Of a stretch of DNA of 64,000 nt, positions 48,307 to 57,770 are shown piece after piece. Within the stretch, counting starts at the first letter, position 1; each line of letters starts with the position of its first letter. Location of the stretch: assembly GCA_030248225.1 (NCBI GenBank), contig JASANE010000722.1:36413-100412 (forward strand). Reading direction: 5' to 3'. A program made the position numbers and the translations under genes. The notes below the pieces were generated by a model. That model ran no database searches. It saw nothing but the letters and a program-made list of their open reading frames with translations, and was not told where the DNA came from. Source of the DNA: Trileptium ribeirensis. Its lineage: Eukaryota > Nematoda > Enoplea > Enoplida > Thoracostomopsidae.

Positions 48307-49223
48307 CTGGAGATGACAATACAAAAATAATGTAGCACGTTGATACATAAACGGAAACGCCAAACAAAATTACAGTATTAACTAAATTTATCATAACCAT
48401 CCGTAAACCATGTTCAACTCATTTTCGCTATCACAGCTTTATATTATTATCGATCGTATGATCCCATGTTCGAATTTCACCAAAATATCCTTCTGTCAGA
48501 GTATCCTCCAAAAGTAAAATCCACCAAAATAGAAGTCGGCCGAAGGAAGAATGGGTCAGGTGAAAACACCTATCAGCTGTTTCTCAACAAAGGGTGCATA
48601 CGTATACTCCGGTCATTTCAGGTTTATTTCGTAAAGCAATCATTGCAAGATAGAATAAAATTACCATCAGATTCAATATTAGGTCCCAAAACTGTCCCCG
48701 TGCGAGCCGCAATACACGAAACGCGTTATTACAATACTCTAAGACTTCAAACACTAGCCCTTCACAAGTCCCTAGTATTGTACATATAGCATCAAATAAA
48801 ATTTTCAGGTTTGCACTGCTAAATGTCAAATTATTAAATGGCACATAAACATGACAATATTAGGTATTAAAACTGTCGTTGACTGCTGCATCAGAAAACC
48901 CTACTTGTTCACTGATATACCATTAAACTTCAACGCAAGTTTGAAAAAACGCAAAGAACAATAAGATTAAAAAATTAACTTTCGGCCGTAATTACAACGC
49001 AAATAAATTTCTCAAGGATTTTGTCACACAGTCACTAGCATAAATAACGCCCAGTATCACTGCGTAACGTAAACGTAACATACAAGAAAATCAAAACAGA
49101 ACACTGGAAAATTTTTAATACCATATGTGTACTAAAATTATGAACTTCGCAATCAAAACTGTTTTGCTGTTCCGAGAAATCATAAATTACAAGCTAAAGG
49201 AGAAAATAATATCAACAATATAC

Positions 49224-49454
49224 ATGTCGATTCATCGCGAACTTCGTCCAAAACGTTATTAATAATATCGACTACGCTATCCGTAACACTGTCGTCGCTG
49301 GCGCTAGAAGTGCTCTTATCGTTATCGCTACCATTTGGAAACCACTCGTCGGTCTCACTGCTGGTTGCAGAGCTGCTTCGACCACTGTTGGACGATTGAG
49401 CCGATGAATTGAACCTTGCGCTTTTCGGTTTTGACGTTACATTTATGATGGACG
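49224..49454 (-). CDS. Inner transposon, Ser/acidic linker exon
   Basis: 231 nt between GATTTTAG and T|GTATAT, phase 1 on both sides, joining the transposase exon acceptor at 48306 in phase. Encodes SKPKSARFNSSAQSSNSGRS, then a Ser/Asp/Glu-rich segment with SDNDKSTSSASDDSVTDS. It resembles the Ser/acidic part that follows the PWWP domain in the outer element. Confidence 0.6.
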
Positions 49455-50394
49455 CTAAAATCCAGAGTATAAGCTTAACACACATGTTATAACACAAGAC
49501 TTATTTAGGCTCTAATTATAACGTCACATAATAAATAATACGAAATAGTTTAAGGCATAAAAGTTTTCGAAATAGCAGTACATCTTAAGCATCAACATAA
49601 CACAATACATGCAGTGGCTTTAATCAAAACACATCAGTACATAATCCGCTGTATTTTAGGGTATGACCATGTAGCTATAAACATGATAAACCAATTTACG
49701 ATCAATAACATTAACATAAAATAACTATTTTTAATAGTGAGCATCTAAAACAGCGAATGCAAAGTATTTTACTCATACTTGACACATCATTCTCCCCACT
49801 TAAATTTTAAAATATGTCTAACCGTAAACTGGCTGTTCGTTGTTTGTCTCATCGCCTTCTTTCACGTGTACCGTGTATGTGTCCGCGTTACAGGATTGAG
49901 CTTCATACGCTTCCACCCGGTCTAGAAGGTCACCCATTGCTGTCAACACTGCTTTATCATATATCCTATAAAATTGGAGCAAAACATGACTATAATGTCA
50001 ATCACCAACAAAACTAAATCACCACACACTAGTAAGGCTAATAACTAAACTAAGGAAACATAGAAAATTCGCAGTTAGCATACCCACTTAAAACAATTTC
50101 ACTTGTTGATACTGAATGACCGCGAAATTATTAATAAACCAGATAGGCGTACAATAAAAACAACGATTTAGCCAGGTTGCGGCTATTTTTAGCAATCTTG
50201 AGCAATAATAATTATGTAAAATATTCATACCGAAACAGGCTAAAGATCATTAATCCTGTACTACAAATACAATATGATCAGTATTTTGAAAAATGTGCAA
50301 GCGGTTATTGCTGTCTCTCGATTGTAATAACGAAAAATGTTTAGATAATATAAAATGTGTTGATGCTGAAAATAATACCGTGCTTTTTGAATGG

Positions 50395-50688
50395 CTACAA
50401 GCTTTTGAACTTCACAGTATTTTTGAATCGCGTCCAGGTATCTGATGAATTTTCGAGGTGTTTTCTCGGTAACAGCAAACGTCGTAGCAAGTGCGTTATC
50501 ACAAAAACAACGTACGGTAGCTGCTGCGGATAATGTGGTCCATTCGTCAGTAAACCAATATACCAAGAGTTGCCCAGGCTTAAGAGGTTGAACCGCTTTG
50601 CTAGAATCACCCACAATAGCGGGCCAAAATCGGCTTGCCATTTAACCATTACCCAGTCATCCGTATGAAATAAAACGTCATTTCTCAT
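50395..50688 (-). pseudogene. Inner transposon PWWP domain, one frameshift
   Basis: Starts MRNDVLFHTDDWVMVKW, then a one-base frame change at an AAATGG stretch near 50640, continuing SRFWPAIVGDSSKAVQ and KPGQLLVYWFTDEWTTLS. The W-x3-(K)W...FWPAIV...LLVYWF pattern is that of a PWWP domain (FWP replaces WWP). It lies at the same place relative to the transposase as in the outer element. The frame change may be decay or a sequencing error. Confidence 0.75.
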
Positions 50689-51219
50689 ATTATTTTTACG
50701 CGCGCCATTTTAGCTTTAAATCTAGAAAAGGTACAGATAAAATAAATTATTAATAATTGTACTTTAGGTTCAATGACCTTTAGGGGGCAGAGTCGCTTAT
50801 CGTACAAGACTTCGCTATCCACCACTCTGACCGCACTCGCGCCATTATGGTCCTTGAACCTAGCCGAGATTTTCCGATGAGGGTTCAAAGCTAAACCTTC
50901 TGTTGGGTTAATCACGTAGTATTGGCTTAGGCTATTACATTGTCGGTTACAATGTTGCAACATAAATATTTTTAGAACGTAGACACTTTTTTCTTAATGT
51001 CATAATGGCAAATACCGTTTGTGTCTGGGAGTAAAAAGTGACCAAATCATTCACACAGACTTAGTTACTTTTTCCACTGTTAGGCTGCGCATTTGACGTT
51101 ACTTAGATATTTTTACACAACGAAAATACGGCTTAGGCGCTTTTTACGCTAACGAAATTGATCAAAATCGATAGATAAATGTATTTTTATGTGTCAAAGA
51201 CTATAGTTTTAATTTTCAT

Positions 51220-51258
51220 TAAAATCAGACTTAAGACACTTTTTACCCCGAGGCCTTC
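51220..51258. repeat. Right terminal inverted repeat of inner transposon
   Basis: Ends CTTTTTACCCCGAGGCCTTC at 51258, followed by the AATT duplication. Confidence 0.92.
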
Positions 51259-52160
51259 AATTTCGGGCAGCCCAATCGACGAAGTTTATTTTTGTCCACT
51301 CCTGGCCGCCATTCCCGAAAATCACTGAACCGCAATTCGATAACCATTATATTTCCGTTGTTAGCCTTGCCTACAACTGTACAGAAATCTTCAAAGTTTT
51401 CTACATTCCCCATGCGTCTCATCGCTTCTTCAACGCTGTGATGCACAGCATTAGCCGACATAAATGTATGGCCTGTTTCGAAATACTTCAAAGTAATGGT
51501 ATGCGCTTCCAGGAAGCCGCTGTTCATAGCGTTAACTAATAAAGTTAACAGCGTCCAGTTCTTGTTCTGTGTAGAACAATTATCAAGCCATACAGTAACA
51601 TGCTTAACAGTTCCGTAAACGACCAGAAACCGGCAGAAAGCACTAGCTACTTCGGCAGCACCACGCCCCGCCGTGGCTTCATGCGAAACAACGCCAACTG
51701 TTTTATAACCATTATCGGGATTGTGGCTGCCAACCAATGAGAAGGTAAGTAGCGCCTATTTGGCGCATGTCTGCGCCGATAGTGTAAAATCGTTGGATTT
51801 AATGTCTCAATATGAGTATCATTGTTGTCATGATCTAACTTATTTCTCGGCACATGCCTCCCACGGCGATCGCCAACCGATGCACCCTGCGGTGGCGCAG
51901 CTTCCAGCGCTGAGGGGAGAGCTCTGTCATTATTATACTTATATCCAAGCGTGTGCATGAAAATTTTTTTGCACAGGCGCACTTTGTTTCCTTCACTGGA
52001 CTTAAAGGTGTAACGTAAATTACATGTTTTAGACGAACGTGCCACGTGCTTGCGTTTAGGGTCAATCGGTGCCTTTTCGGTATGTTGCCTGAGGTACTGC
52101 ATGCGTCCATCTAAGCCCAAACTCCAGTAACCGTCATGCACGATGCGGTGTCAATTTTGG
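51259..52160 (-). pseudogene. Outer transposase, N-terminal and central parts (DUF7869-like)
   Basis: First frame (52141-51761): QYLRQHTEK, RYTFKSSEGNKVRLCKKIFM, GDRRGRHVPRNK and HYRRRHAPNRRYLPS. The family's D.C..C region and first acidic motif should follow but are missing. The next frame picks up at VGSHNPDNGYKTVGVVSHEA, then RGAAEVASAFCRFL, WLDNCSTQNKNW and ETGHTFMSANAVHHSVEEAM, so about 100 or more residues are deleted. WLDNC matches the second acidic motif of the inner copy (WSDSCSGQNKK). The frame runs to KLRRLGCPK at 51259 and stops only because of the inner insertion. Family assignment by pattern; no search was possible. Confidence 0.75.
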
Positions 52161-52246
52161 TTAAACTGATCATTGCATTTAAGGAAACAGTGTAAAGGAT
52201 TACATGAAGGTAGCAGCGGATGTTTCGTTGTATCTCATATAAGCTT

Positions 52247-52411
52247 CTATGATGAGGTTCGCGGTCGCTTTGTTGAAGTGAGTCGACTGCTGGTGCTGCA
52301 GCCATTATCGGGATAGGATTGAACAAGAAGCTGCTTCTGGGAAGATGTGGGGACTGGGTCAATACTTGTGGGGTTTCGAATCTGCCGGAAGCTTCCATGC
52401 GGCCGAACCTC
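52247..52411 (-). pseudogene. Possible linker exon of the outer transposase gene
   Basis: After a TTGAAG acceptor the frame reads EVRPHGSFRQIRNPTSIDPV and stays open to 52247. It fits phase 0 with the PWWP exon donor at 52853. No known motif; weak evidence, and no clean donor to the next fragment. Confidence 0.35.
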
Positions 52412-52852
52412 CTTCAACATTAAAAGCATACGCAAGGAGTTTACAGGACACACTATCACGTATTATATGGTACATGTATAACAACAAGAATCAAAGCGGA
52501 CTCGGTGAATTTCTTAGCAACATCACAGACAGTAGCAAACATAACACTAAACAAATTGATTTACACCTTCTGACACACAGATGACAACTAGCCCGTAGAC
52601 GTCGGTCGAGTACATTTCTTTCATTATATAGCTATTAGCTATATATAATTATAACCATATGGTTGGGTCAAAAATAACCGAGTATGGCTACTCTTTAGTG
52701 AGTTACACTGCATGGGATGGAAAATGGTAAAACACCACACGTTCCATCTAGTTGTCATAAACTTTTTAATTACACCAAATTTGAGGACATGGTTTTATCA
52801 ACACTCACAAGAGCGATTTTAATAGACCCGGTTTACGAATTCAATTAACCCA

Positions 52853-53552
52853 CCTGTAAAACCTCTGCAACGAACTTGTCTGTTCCACGCTCTGTAATTT
52901 CAGTACTGCAATGAGCCTGTCCTGGTTCAGCAGTAACACTAATGTTGCCCAGAAGCTTAGAAACTAAGGTACAAACAGCAGGCAATGGTTTGAGACATCG
53001 TGAACGCATTGACGTATCGCTGTCATTGGATTCTGGGGCTGCTGCGTCGGGATTATAGTCTTCGTCGTTTGGATCACTTGGATTCGTATACTCACTGTCA
53101 CTGCTGCCATCATATTTAGAACTCGTACTAACTTTAGATTTATTGCAGTCTGTAACTCGTTCATCATTAGAATCATCGGAGCCCATCATCGAAATTATAT
53201 TATCGAGGCCATGATCATTGCACCATGTTCGCAGTTCTGCGAAAACAGAATTGAAGGACGCCATATATCGTGCACCAATCGACTTAGGCTTCATATGCCG
53301 CCGGCAATTGCTTTTAAGCCGCCGGCAAATGCCTTTAGAAAATTGTAACACCTGACGGGCCCACGGCATAGCAAAGTTTCCCGCGCCATAGAAGTATACC
53401 AGAACTTTACCGGCTTTGCATTTACGAAGGCAATTAAATTGTTTGCCTTCAGGGAGAGCCGATGGATCTATAATGATTGCTGGCCACCATGGTGAACGAA
53501 GCTGCTTCACCCATACAATATTGTTTATCACTAAATCAGACATCGTTAACAA
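52853..53552 (-). CDS. Outer transposon PWWP-domain protein/exon
   Basis: Open for 235 residues; the stop at 52845 lies just past a plausible donor CAG|GTGGGT at 52853. Residues 10-75 are a PWWP domain: NIVWVKQLRSPWWPAIIID holds a literal PWWP motif, and GKVLVYFYGAGNFAMPWARQ forms the following strands. Residues about 125-200 are Ser/Asp/Glu-rich (SSDSEYTNPSDPNDEDYNPD). PWWP domains bind methylated histone H3 Lys36 and DNA (family knowledge). It sits directly upstream of the transposase fragments on the same strand, in the order seen for the inner element, so it is probably the N-terminal part of the same gene. Unlike the transposase it has no frameshift. Confidence 0.85.
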
Positions 53553-53884
53553 ATTTTGTTATTTTATTAATTGCTATAATAATTACTATTTTAATTATTT
53601 TATTATTATTATTATTATGGTATATATGCGTTATTTGTGCTAATATATCACGCTACTGCGTACGTAATTTACTTGTTTATGGAAAAATCTGCTAATGAAA
53701 CAGGGTTAGACACAATATAACACATATATCACATCAGCAAGAAGCACGTCTTTTTCCTACAGGTGATTCTCAGTGAATTAATGAAGGCATGGGCTAATTT
53801 TTTCTTGGTCAGTTCACGTTTGTTTGGCACCTTACGTATTACAATGATATAGTAGCCGCATCGGAGCAGGTTTAGTATGTACTT

Positions 53885-54030
53885 TTACCGGTCCCACAAA
53901 GGCAAAACGCCGCATCGGAAACAGTGAGTTGGATTTCAAGGGCGCATAGGCAGAATGCCGCATGTACAGCAGATGCGGCATTCTGCCTATGTAAGACGTC
54001 TATTTTCTCGACAGATACGGCATTTTAACA
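53885..54030. repeat. Subterminal repeats of the outer transposon
   Basis: The motif GATGCGGCATTCTGCCTATG occurs in both orientations: complement near 53893 and 53950, direct near 53973, and degenerate near 54012. A further direct copy lies at the left side near 45763 (GATGCGGCGTTTTGTATTTG). Copies at 53950 and 53973 form a palindrome. These are probable transposase-binding sites (inference). Confidence 0.75.
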
Positions 54031-54150
54031 AAATTGCATGTAGTATAACCTCGTACATAGGTGCAGATACAGCGAAGAAAAGTAGCCTATCAGACGCAGA
54101 ATTTTTTTCTAAATTTAATAGTGTCAAGTTCAAAAAATGGTCAAAATACT

Positions 54151-54178
54151 GATGCGGCATTCTGCCTTTGCACGGCAG
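54151..54178. repeat. Right terminal inverted repeat of outer transposon
   Basis: Begins GATGCGGCATTCTGCC and ends GCACGGCAG. Part of its sequence recurs as a subterminal motif (see 53885-54030). Confidence 0.88.
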
Positions 54179-56045
54179 AAGGCAAAACGTTTTAGGAAAA
54201 CAGACTTTCAACTGCCAAACATCGGACCATGCTTTAATAGCTTTGAGAGCAAATTGAAGCTCATATTCTCCGAACTTATTATTAAAACAAAACACATTTT
54301 AAGCCATCAGCGAATAATTTGCAAGAAACACATTCAGGCATAATATAGCAAACATCGTTTATATAGCAGACAAATAACAGGGGACCAAGAATGCTACCTT
54401 GGAGAACACCAGAGGTGACATTATAATACCTAGAAAAACTTTGCCCTACGTATTCGACCACGTTGGGTTCCATTTGTTAGAAATGATTCAATCCAGATAT
54501 ATACCATACCAACTATACCATAAGCTTGACCTTGTACAACAGTTTTGCATAAGATACTGTTTCAAATGCTTTTTGGAAGACAACAACGATACAGTCAACG
54601 AAAGTGCCCAAATCGAGAGATCAACACCAATCATAGTATGTTTCTAGTAGCTGAGTGCAGGTTGACGTTTTCCTCAGAAAACCGTGTTGAGACCTATGAA
54701 TCAGAGCAATACGATATAAGTGAATTAGAATCTCTTCACATATAATTTTCTCCATAATTTTAACAATGTGGCAGCTTAGAGATATAGGCCTATACTTACC
54801 AGGCAAAGAAGTGTTGCCTTTTTTAAAAACGGAAATACCATCAGCAGTTTTTCATACATATGGTAAAACAGATGACTGCATTGACATGTTAAAAATAATG
54901 GACAGAGGTAAAGCAACAATTTCCTTAGTTTTTTTTTGAGAAATATAGGTAATATTTCATCCGGAGAAACACTTCCTTTATTAGAAAGCTTATTCAGATA
55001 ATACCGAACAAGTTCAATGTCAAAATAGACAGTGTCCAAGTAGGAAGAAGGTAGAAAAGGCAGTTGGCGCGAAGGCATGACATCATTATCTAATGTAAAA
55101 TGATAATTAAGAGACGAAGCTAACATTTCATATCGCGTGAGGTCAGCAGTTATAAGCTCATTTTTGTCATTAAGAATAGCACCGATGCCATTTCTACTCT
55201 TACAGCGGGCAATTTATATAGAAAAACAACAAATTTCTATTGCCAGAGTTAAAAACGCCGTGTTCACTGCGCATTTCATATAGGTTAGTAGCGTCGTCGA
55301 GAGCTTTTGCGGTCAACACATACCGCTCTCTACCACCAGGCTCATTGCGCTTTATGCAATGATTAGCCTTAATTCGCCGAAATTTACGGAGATAGTTAGA
55401 TAGTTTAGGCCTACCGGTACCAGCACCGACAGTCCTTACTGTGACATACAAATCACGGGCATGAATACATAATGAGTGAAAAATCTACCACATTTGTATA
55501 ACACTATCACAAGATGAAAGCATTGAAACGCTATCCACATCGAGATAAGAACATATAGATGAGTAATCTGCTGCAGCATAATTAAAAATTAAAAGCTACA
55601 ACACAATGATCGCATTTAGAATAGGGCTCTTTAACCTGAAGTACATTTAAATCCGACGTGGTAAGAATAAGGTCTAAGATGTTGTTTTCCAGAGTTGGAA
55701 CATCAGCCAGTTGACTAGTTCTATAAAGTTTAAATACGGCTGAGTTTGAGGACACTCAAATGTCTCCCAATTAATTAAAGGGAGGTTGAAATCTCCAATT
55801 AGTGTAACCGGAAACGGCGTGTCACATAATAATTTTATACAATTAATTAAAAATTCAGAATACAAAGTACTGGCATTAGGAGCCCTATAGATACGTACAT
55901 ACAACCCTATGCTTTGTAGGAATATGTAGGTCAGCAGCAACTATTTCGAACTCAGTGAAAGAGTCAGACATTGAAACAACGATTCAATTTTATTTTTTAA
56001 ACTTGGCGCGTTTACAAGGCACCAGTTTAAAACAGACTGTGAATC
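54179..56045 (-). pseudogene. CR1-like LINE ORF2, N-terminal part (endonuclease and reverse transcriptase)
   Basis: Starts near NAPSLKNKIESL, an APE-type endonuclease N-terminus, then a gap of about 80 residues. It resumes EFEIVAADLHI and, in another frame, TLIGDFNLPLINWETFE (endonuclease GDFN motif). Reverse transcriptase follows in fragments: LNKLSNKGSVSPDEILPIFL, KYRPISLSCHIVKIMEKIIC, TSGVLQGSILGPLLFVCYIN, CKLFADGLK, then FALKAIKAWSDVWQLK up to KTFCL at 54179, where the outer transposon begins. The catalytic FADD box reads FADG (Gly codon at 54303-54305). With several frameshifts this copy is dead. Confidence 0.9.
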
Positions 56046-56062
56046 TGAGTTTGCCCCATCTC

Positions 56063-57019
56063 TTAGTTTTCCGAGTCCATTTGAGCAGAAGGCAGTAACC
56101 AATTTAAGTCCATCCTACCGCCAAATAACGTGCCGTCGTCTCGAGGTTGACAGTTGAAGAGCTTAACCTTTTTGTCGTTGACTACGGAGAATAGAACGCC
56201 CTTTCCCAGGCGACCATCCTCAGCATTTACACTGTCTTTCATCTTGCGCAGTTTGCCGATGTTAGAACGTTCCACTGCGGACATAGAACGGTGGATGAAA
56301 ATGTTTGTATAATTAGGATTGATTTTGAGCTTCCTGGCTTCTAACAAACTCGACCGTGCGACGCTCGATGTAGGAAATACGACCTTGAGAAGGCTGCTAA
56401 CGTCCCATGCGGAAAGCGTTGTTGTTGGATGCTGATCGGCCGAGTGATTGACACAAGGTAAGAGCGTCAGACATATCGCTTCCATTTTCAGCAGTTCCGC
56501 GACGACAACGCATCGTTTGAGGCTATCTTCGTCGGCGGCAGTCTTCAGCTCAGCTCGAACAATTCGTGCCGTTGTAGTAACTCCCTTGGCCGCTGCGCTG
56601 GCATACGTTGTTTGACTGGGCTCAGCCGATGAGTTAGAGGCATAAGTCAAAATATCTTGCAAACCAACAATAATTTGAAGTGATGCGAGGTTATCGAGCT
56701 TGGATTTAAGAGCAGAAACACTGGAGACGGTATGATTGTCGACTTGAGTGGCATGGCAGGGAACAACATCACATTCGGCGCAATGGAAGTGGATGCATGT
56801 ATTGTCCCCGACAAAAGCGTATTGGTCGTTGGAACAGTTAAGGCAAATGGTATGAAACCAGCGAAGGCAAAGTTCACATTGAACAGCAGTATGTTCGTTG
56901 GCCACAGGTAGACCACACATGCCGCATGATAGACTATGGGACTGGGGCGAATTATTAGTAGAAGTTAAACCAGGTGGATCGGTGACATCATTGTGGGCCG
57001 TCGATTTCTTTCGAGGCAT
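56063..57019 (-). CDS. CR1-like LINE ORF1, PHD-finger protein (318 aa)
   Basis: An uninterrupted 318-residue frame directly upstream of ORF2. Residues 32-83 form a C4HC3 finger: C32, C35, C48, C51, H56, C59, C80, C83. A Leu-rich stretch near 100-130 may be a coiled coil. The C-terminal half (about 150-310) holds Ser/Leu-rich and basic segments such as SVARSSLLEARKLK and RSNIGKLRKMKDSV. ORF1 proteins of many CR1-type elements carry such fingers and bind the element RNA (family knowledge). It is intact although ORF2 is broken, perhaps by chance or recent age. Finger spacing up to the H-x2-C equals that of PNISR exon 13. Confidence 0.88.
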   Translation of the reverse strand: MPRKKSTAHNDVTDPPGLTSTNNSPQSHSLSCGMCGLPVANEHTAVQCELCLRWFHTICLNCSNDQYAFVGDNTCIHFHCAECDVVPCHATQVDNHTVSSVSALKSKLDNLASLQIIVGLQDILTYASNSSAEPSQTTYASAAAKGVTTTARIVRAELKTAADEDSLKRCVVVAELLKMEAICLTLLPCVNHSADQHPTTTLSAWDVSSLLKVVFPTSSVARSSLLEARKLKINPNYTNIFIHRSMSAVERSNIGKLRKMKDSVNAEDGRLGKGVLFSVVNDKKVKLFNCQPRDDGTLFGGRMDLNWLLPSAQMDSEN

Positions 57020-57770
57020 TGAACATGTTATTTTATTTTGTTTTGTTGGGGGTAAGTGTTGGATGGGGATTTTTCCTTACGTCGGCTATCGGGATTAAAA
57101 AGGGGACGGGATTCGTCACCGAAAGATTGTGTGGTCCGAGGTGTGGCCAGTAGTATGCCCTCGGACGGATGACGATACTGGTATTTAAATAAGATGCTCA
57201 AGTTTTTGGTTGTCCGAACCAGTCCCCTTACTCGCCCGGTCTACTCAAGAATAATGCTCCCACGCCGACGACACCGGAAGGCTGCCAGACGACGCAGTTA
57301 CACTACGTACGTACTAATATTTTCGAGTCTCATCTGCACTCTCACCCTGGTTACCACTCACTCGACACAAAATGGCCGAAATTTTTTAAGTAATACTAAA
57401 CCTAATACGTTTCTACTAACTACCGCTCCTATTAGGCTTATGACCAGTTCTACTATTTTATAAGGGAAATTATTATTACTAATTAAAATAATATTAGGAA
57501 AAGGGTTACCTATTTGTATTACCGATCACCAGTCTGCGTATGCTAAGCCGACAAATTAGTAGTAATAACCCACATTCGTTGCGCTTCCAAGCTAAGAACC
57601 AGTTTTATCAATTCCGAAAAGAAAAGAAAACCCGAGTATAGGCGTTTCCGAAAGCCTAAATTGCTAATCCGCTGGGCTAAGGGACGAATATAAGCATTTT
57701 TCCAGTAGGATAGCTACACTATATAACGGCACGCAATTCTTTGCGCATGTGAATAAACCGATGTCCAATC
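57020..57770 (-). mobile_element. LINE 5' leader
   Basis: Upstream of ORF1 on the minus strand. The first 150 bp match 42668-42785, and later segments (GAGTATAGGCGTTTCC, CAATTCTTTGCG) match 43970-44230. It probably contains the internal promoter of the element (family knowledge). The exact 5' end is not visible. Confidence 0.6.

Larger units (their letters stand above)
46176..51258 (-). mobile_element. Inner DNA transposon, 5.1 kb, PWWP plus DUF7869-like transposase
   Basis: Terminal inverted repeats start GAAGGCCTCGGGGTAAAAAG at 46176 and, inverted, at 51258: 20 identical bases, then similar sequence (GTCT, AAGT, TGATTTT) to about 38 bp. Perfect flanking AATT at 46172-46175 and 51259-51262. 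Subterminal ACACTTTTTAC-type motifs recur near 46390, 50980, 51030 and 51140. Removal with one AATT rejoins the outer transposase frame (GCPK-LSSM). Its terminal repeats differ from those of its host element, so it is a separate family with the same protein plan. Younger than the outer element because it interrupts it. Confidence 0.93.
45548..54178 (-). mobile_element. Outer DNA transposon, 8.6 kb, PWWP plus DUF7869-like transposase
   Basis: Delimited by 28-bp terminal inverted repeats at 45548-45575 and 54151-54178 (24 of 28 identical, outer end CTGCCGTGC). The flanks read CATT and CCTT in LINE orientation, a possible eroded 4-bp target duplication. Deleting the element with one 4-bp copy joins the LINE frame as K-T-F-C-(L/I)-H-L-G-R-Q. 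It encodes a PWWP-domain exon and a decayed transposase, both minus strand. Without the inner element it would be about 3.5 kb. Superfamily uncertain; a 4-bp duplication would suit Sola- or Chapaev-like groups. Confidence 0.85.

Noticed and set aside
42690..57170. Direct repeats at both sides of the LINE considered as LTRs
   Set aside because: The repeat at 57.1 kb is the leader just upstream of ORF1, the enclosed proteins are LINE and DNA-transposon types, and the two copies differ in length and internal repeats.
57194..57463. 89-codon plus-strand frame in the LINE leader
   Set aside because: No known motif, antisense to the element and within its leader; treated as chance.
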